Positions 62,288 through 64,000 of a stretch of DNA of 64,000 nucleotides are shown one piece after another. The stretch is from assembly GCA_017438745.1 (NCBI GenBank), contig JAFRUS010000053.1, positions 1 through 64,000 on the forward strand. The letters are read 5' to 3'. Each line of letters opens with the position of its first letter. Within the stretch, counting starts at the first letter, position 1. The notes under the pieces were generated by a model that did no database searches, had not been told where the DNA came from, and was given only the letters and a program-made list of their open reading frames with translations. The position numbers and the translations under genes are program-made. Source of the DNA: Oscillospiraceae bacterium (GTDB lineage: Bacteria > Bacillota > Clostridia > Oscillospirales > Ruminococcaceae).

Positions 62288-62335
62288 ATATGTGTTCCCC
62301 TCATTCTTATTATAGCACGCCAGAGGCGTACATTA

Positions 62336-62495
62336 TCAAATGGTGGTGCCTGCGGCACAATTCTTACTATATCCAAATAATTTCTCAAAACCGCCCATCA
62401 TTTCAAATACCCACATTCCCAATGCGGCAGCACAACAAAGCAGAGCTATTCCTGAAGCTTTCAGCTCATTTGTTTTACTGATATACCATACTCAT
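62336..62495 (-). pseudogene. Frameshifted small membrane-protein gene
   Basis: GGAG and an ATG at 62495 start a frame that stops after six codons. One base off, a 51-codon frame continues (WYISKTNELKASGIALLCCA ... MWVFEMMGGFEKLFGYSKN) to a TGA at 62336-62338. It looks like one membrane protein broken by a frameshift near its start. Its end overlaps the 25-bp hairpin repeat. Confidence 0.4.
62338..62362 (-). repeat. 25-bp hairpin repeat, copy 2
   Basis: Exact reverse complement of 166-190. A related hairpin (ACGCC-AGA-GGCGT) lies beside it at about 62317-62330. Confidence 0.6.
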
Positions 62496-62653
62496 GATAC
62501 ACTCCGACTGAAGATAAAGCAATAAGGACGGAAACAAAGACCGTTTTATAGGCACTATTATACCATATGTCTTTTAAATCATCAAGAAGAAAAAACAGAA
62601 ACAGAACATAAAAATCGCTCTTTATGCCCTGTTTCTCTGAATATTAATAAATT

Positions 62654-63994
62654 TTAATCAATATCATATCTCTGCATATCAAGTCTCTGCTCAAAATCTT
62701 CGATTGGAAGCGGCTTATCAAACAGGTAACCTTGTACCTTATCACAGCCAAAATCGCGGAGAATTTTTACCTGTGCATTTGTTTCAACGCCTTCGATGAT
62801 ACATTCAAGGCCAAGTTCCTTCGCCATAGCTATAACATGCTTGAACATTATGCATCGAGCGCTGTCTGTAGCTTCATCATCCAGCGGAACGAAAACTCTG
62901 TCAACCTTAAGTACGTTCCACGGAACAACACGAATCAGGTTCAGAGATGAATAGCCCATACCAAAGTCATCGACTGTCGTACAAAGCCCGTGTTCCTGCA
63001 GATCTTCAACCACACGTTTCAGATCCCTGAATTCCACGTCTGTAGTAGTTTCAGTAAGTTCTATTTCTATGTACTCGTGCGGTACACTGTGCCTGTCAAT
63101 GATTTCAATGATCTGATCAACAAGGTCCGGATTCGCCATATGCCGGCGCGAAAAATTCACCGATATTCTACCGGCTTTCTTTCCGGCGTCAAGCCATTTA
63201 CGCAGATGACTGCATACCTGATCAAGCATATGGAAATCGACCTTGCATATCTCGCTTGTTCTCTCAAGGATCGGGATAAACTCCATCGGCGACAGAATCT
63301 GTCCGTCATGGAACCATCGGCAAAGTGCCTCCGCACCGCATATTTCTCCCGTATTAATGTTGACCTTCGGCTGATAGAACACATGGAATTCATTGTTCTT
63401 AAGAGCATCAGGCAGCATTTTACAGATCTTTTTTGCCCTTTCTTTCATAGTCAGCATCATATCCGAATAGAATACGATGTGGCCGTTTTCACCTGCCTGG
63501 GCGATCTGATATGCCTGAATGATCTTGCCCATAATATCGTTCGGATTTTCTACTGTATATCCTTCAGGAATCTTGAACACACCGGCAGAAGCTGAAATAT
63601 TAACAGTTTTTCCATTTGGATTTGCCAGTACAACTGCATCATCGAGATATTCAAGCAGTTCAGGAAGATCAGTCTGTCTGCAGACACAGACGAATGTATC
63701 GCCGCCTAGCCTTGAAACCATACACCCTTTTCCGATGAGATTTTCAATATATTTATAATGGTTTTTGAGAACCATGTCGCCGCCTGATCTGCCGTATCCC
63801 TCATTTACAAGTGCAAAATGGCGCAGGTTATACTGTATGGCAGCCATCCCGTTAAAATCGCCCGGCTTACTGTTCCACGCAAGGAACCTGAAAAAGCTAC
63901 GTATATTGCGGAAGCCCATATCATCAAAGAAAGCAAGTTCCTCTGCCATGACCTGAAGTCTGTTTCGGCTGATAAAAGCAAGAGCTGTCCTCAT
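62654..63994 (-). CDS. GGDEF-EAL protein, partial (front beyond window)
   Basis: 446 residues visible; the frame is open to the right edge, so the true start lies outside. The GGDEF part is degenerate (RLGGDTFVCVC), likely not a cyclase. The EAL phosphodiesterase part looks intact: FYQPKVNINTGEICGAEALC, DDFGMGYSSLNLIRV, CIIEGVETNAQVKIL, KVQGYLFDKPLP. It should break down c-di-GMP, balancing the three cyclases. No I-site. Confidence 0.9.
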   Translation of the reverse strand: MRTALAFISRNRLQVMAEELAFFDDMGFRNIRSFFRFLAWNSKPGDFNGMAAIQYNLRHFALVNEGYGRSGGDMVLKNHYKYIENLIGKGCMVSRLGGDTFVCVCRQTDLPELLEYLDDAVVLANPNGKTVNISASAGVFKIPEGYTVENPNDIMGKIIQAYQIAQAGENGHIVFYSDMMLTMKERAKKICKMLPDALKNNEFHVFYQPKVNINTGEICGAEALCRWFHDGQILSPMEFIPILERTSEICKVDFHMLDQVCSHLRKWLDAGKKAGRISVNFSRRHMANPDLVDQIIEIIDRHSVPHEYIEIELTETTTDVEFRDLKRVVEDLQEHGLCTTVDDFGMGYSSLNLIRVVPWNVLKVDRVFVPLDDEATDSARCIMFKHVIAMAKELGLECIIEGVETNAQVKILRDFGCDKVQGYLFDKPLPIEDFEQRLDMQRYDID

Positions 63995-64000
63995 TGTAAG

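Noticed and set aside
1-64000. CRISPR arrays, rRNA and tRNA genes
   Set aside because: I scanned for direct repeat-spacer patterns and cloverleaf or rRNA motifs and saw none besides the tmRNA.

Overview
The window looks like a chromosome segment of a cellulosome-forming, rumen/gut Ruminococcus-type Clostridium (inference). The reasons are four separate proteins carrying type I dockerins (a GH9 endoglucanase, a BspA-type leucine-rich-repeat protein, a CotH-kinase protein and a GH95 alpha-L-fucosidase), a second GH9 enzyme with a membrane anchor, many membrane diguanylate cyclases, and an anaerobic (early-cobalt) cobalamin pathway. No rRNA, tRNA or CRISPR array was seen; one tmRNA gene is present.

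Layout. 1-1.2 kb: a cut gene start and a lipoprotein. 1.2-8.9 kb (minus): a cobalamin operon, read cobC, cobO, cbiD, cbiF, cbiG, cbiH, cbiET, cbiA. 9.1-14.7 kb (minus): two GH9 cellulases, one with dockerin and one membrane-anchored. 15-21 kb (plus): an orphan sensor kinase, an iron-sulfur-flavoprotein-like protein, a NYN-domain protein and a diguanylate cyclase. 21-25.6 kb (minus): a YesM/YesN-type two-component pair and a dockerin LRR protein. 26-33.3 kb: a DUF3810 putative metallopeptidase, a PPOX-type flavoprotein, a diguanylate cyclase, an ATP-grasp protein and a dockerin CotH protein. 33.3-37.3 kb: a DUF3592-like membrane protein, Fic, and a HicA/HicB toxin-antitoxin pair.

37.45-54.11 kb is an accessory island that I propose is an integrative element inserted at the 3' end of ssrA (tmRNA). 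An 11-bp direct repeat of the ssrA 3' end lies at both edges, with an 11-bp inverted repeat just inside each. It carries a tandem nucleotidyltransferase, two large serine recombinases, a DUF927 ATPase, DUF960, DUF1643 and DUF4314 proteins, an amidoligase with a class II glutamine amidotransferase, and several micro-ORFs. Beside ssrA lies a five-gene operon of four small, mostly membrane-associated related proteins plus one AAA+ ATPase, divergent from an XRE regulator. Three of the four small proteins end in nearly the same tail (NDG-[VI]-I-x-I-[EK]). I regard this operon as the best candidate for an undescribed system.

54.1-64 kb is ordinary chromosome again: ssrA and smpB, a multidomain dockerin GH95 enzyme, a diguanylate cyclase, a methyltransferase, small membrane proteins and a GGDEF-EAL protein cut by the right edge.

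Two repeat families cut across the core. One is a roughly 110-bp palindrome-rich element with terminal inverted repeats (six copies, none in the proposed island). It lies in the leaders of the cobalamin operon and the LRR gene, and it twice supplies the stop codon of a cobalamin gene. The other is a 25-bp hairpin repeat found at 0.17 and 62.3 kb. The recurring biology is surface polysaccharide degradation (dockerin proteins), sensing and c-di-GMP signalling, and B12 synthesis, interrupted by one mobile island.
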